A stretch of 64,000 bases of DNA from Flavisolibacter ginsenosidimutans. GTDB taxonomy: Bacteria > Bacteroidota > Bacteroidia > Chitinophagales > Chitinophagaceae. The notes beneath the pieces were generated by a model that was given only the letters and a program-made list of their open reading frames with translations, had not been told where the DNA came from and did no database searches. A program made the translations under genes and the position numbers. Of this stretch, positions 63,560 through 64,000 are shown piece after piece. The stretch is taken from NCBI RefSeq assembly GCF_007970805.1, contig NZ_CP042433.1, positions 3,844,001 to 3,908,000 on the forward strand. Direction: 5' to 3'. How positions within the stretch are numbered: the stretch's first letter is position 1; every line of letters begins with the position of its first letter.

Positions 63560-64000
63560 CTAAACTGTGATCTCTTCCACTTTAAATTTCAGCAAGCCTG
63601 CGGGCACGGTCACTTCGGCCACGTCGCCCACAACTTTGCCCAAAAGTCCTCTGCCAATGGGTGAGGTCACAGAAATCTTTCCGGCTTTGAGGTCGGCTTC
63701 TTTTTCCGAAACAATTTGATAGGTCACTACCTTTTTTGTACCAAGGTTGGTGAGCTTTACTTTGGTGAGAATGGAAACCTTGCTCGTGTCCACAGAGGCT
63801 TGGTCAATGATGCGGGCCTGGGATACCTGGCCTTCCAATTGTGCAATCTTGGCTTCCAAAATTCCTTGTGCTTCCTTGGCGGCATCGTACTCGGCGTTTT
63901 CCTTCAGGTCGCCTTTTTCACGGGCTTCGGCAATAGCCCGCGCCGCTGCCGGACGCTCAACGCCTTTCTTGTACTGCAGTTCGGCCTTCATGGCTTCCAA
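63560..64000 (-). CDS. greA: Transcription elongation factor GreA, 5'-truncated
   Basis: 146 residues are visible and the frame is open to the window end, so the N-terminal residues are missing. The coiled-coil part has RPAAARAIAEAREKGDLKENAEYDAAKEAQGILEAKIAQLE with the acidic tip (Asp-Leu-Lys-Glu-Asn-Ala-Glu-Tyr) that coordinates metal in the polymerase active centre; the C-terminal FKBP-like domain ends GRGLLGKVVGDVAEVTVPAG. It stimulates transcript cleavage in stalled RNA polymerase. Confidence 0.95.
   Translation of the reverse strand: MEAMKAELQYKKGVERPAAARAIAEAREKGDLKENAEYDAAKEAQGILEAKIAQLEGQVSQARIIDQASVDTSKVSILTKVKLTNLGTKKVVTYQIVSEKEADLKAGKISVTSPIGRGLLGKVVGDVAEVTVPAGLLKFKVEEITV

Noticed and set aside
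1..64000. tRNA, rRNA or other standard RNA genes
   Set aside because: I looked in all spaces above 100 bases and found no cloverleaf, CCA end or conserved RNA core. A covariance-model search would be more sensitive.

Overview
The window looks like chromosomal DNA of a Bacteroidota bacterium, most likely family Chitinophagaceae. The signs are a gliding-motility lipoprotein (GldH), an outer-membrane beta-barrel protein with a carboxypeptidase-like plug-side domain, a PadR/PspC pair, futalosine-route menaquinone synthesis (MqnC), and many copies of the Bacteroidota -7 promoter box TAnnTTTG. Genes lie on both strands in short operons. There is no rRNA, tRNA, CRISPR array, transposase or phage module. 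The first gene (SnoaL-like) and the last (greA) run off the window.

Layout. 1-13.8 kb: cell-wall amidase, small membrane protein, outer-membrane receptor, D-aminoacylase, DUF1624 membrane acyltransferase, SWIM/SNF2 helicase, ComB phosphatase and GcvT. 13.9-21 kb: PspC/PadR, a 2-oxoglutarate oxygenase-like enzyme, a frameshifted ExbD, UspA and AsnS. 21-31 kb: Rho with a long disordered insert, a lipoprotein, the selenium pair MnmH/SelD, two M16 peptidase subunits sandwiching an AAA ATPase, and a PDZ aspartyl protease. 31-37 kb: MqnC, an AT-richer islet with a DUF433/DUF5615 toxin-antitoxin-like pair, an OmpA lipoprotein, a CYTH enzyme, an extremely acidic small protein and DUF72. 37-44 kb: ArnT-like glycosyltransferase, class D beta-lactamase, SDR and 3-hydroxyacyl-CoA dehydrogenase. 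44-50 kb: SdpR/SdpI-like pair, serine protease, GldH with a two-component system, YicC and LpxD. 50-64 kb: M19 dipeptidase, TMEM175-like channel, class C serine hydrolase, a ParDE-like pair, a multi-PAS histidine kinase, DUF3108, a UPF0104 flippase-like protein, RuvC, two secreted paralogues, HIT and GreA.

Main finding. About 21 intergenic spaces carry an unusual kind of element. A short word of 7-12 bases is repeated imperfectly in tandem on one arm and answered by its reverse complement on the other arm, so the whole forms an imperfect long hairpin. Different loci use different words (at least 12), and the same words recur at distant loci. About 17 of the arms abut or contain the stop codon of the gene they follow. 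In three places one word family is nested inside another. One arm sits in frame inside mnmH. No mobile gene in the window explains them. They look like a diverse REP- or MITE-like population tied to gene 3' ends. I cannot tell from the window whether they have been described before.
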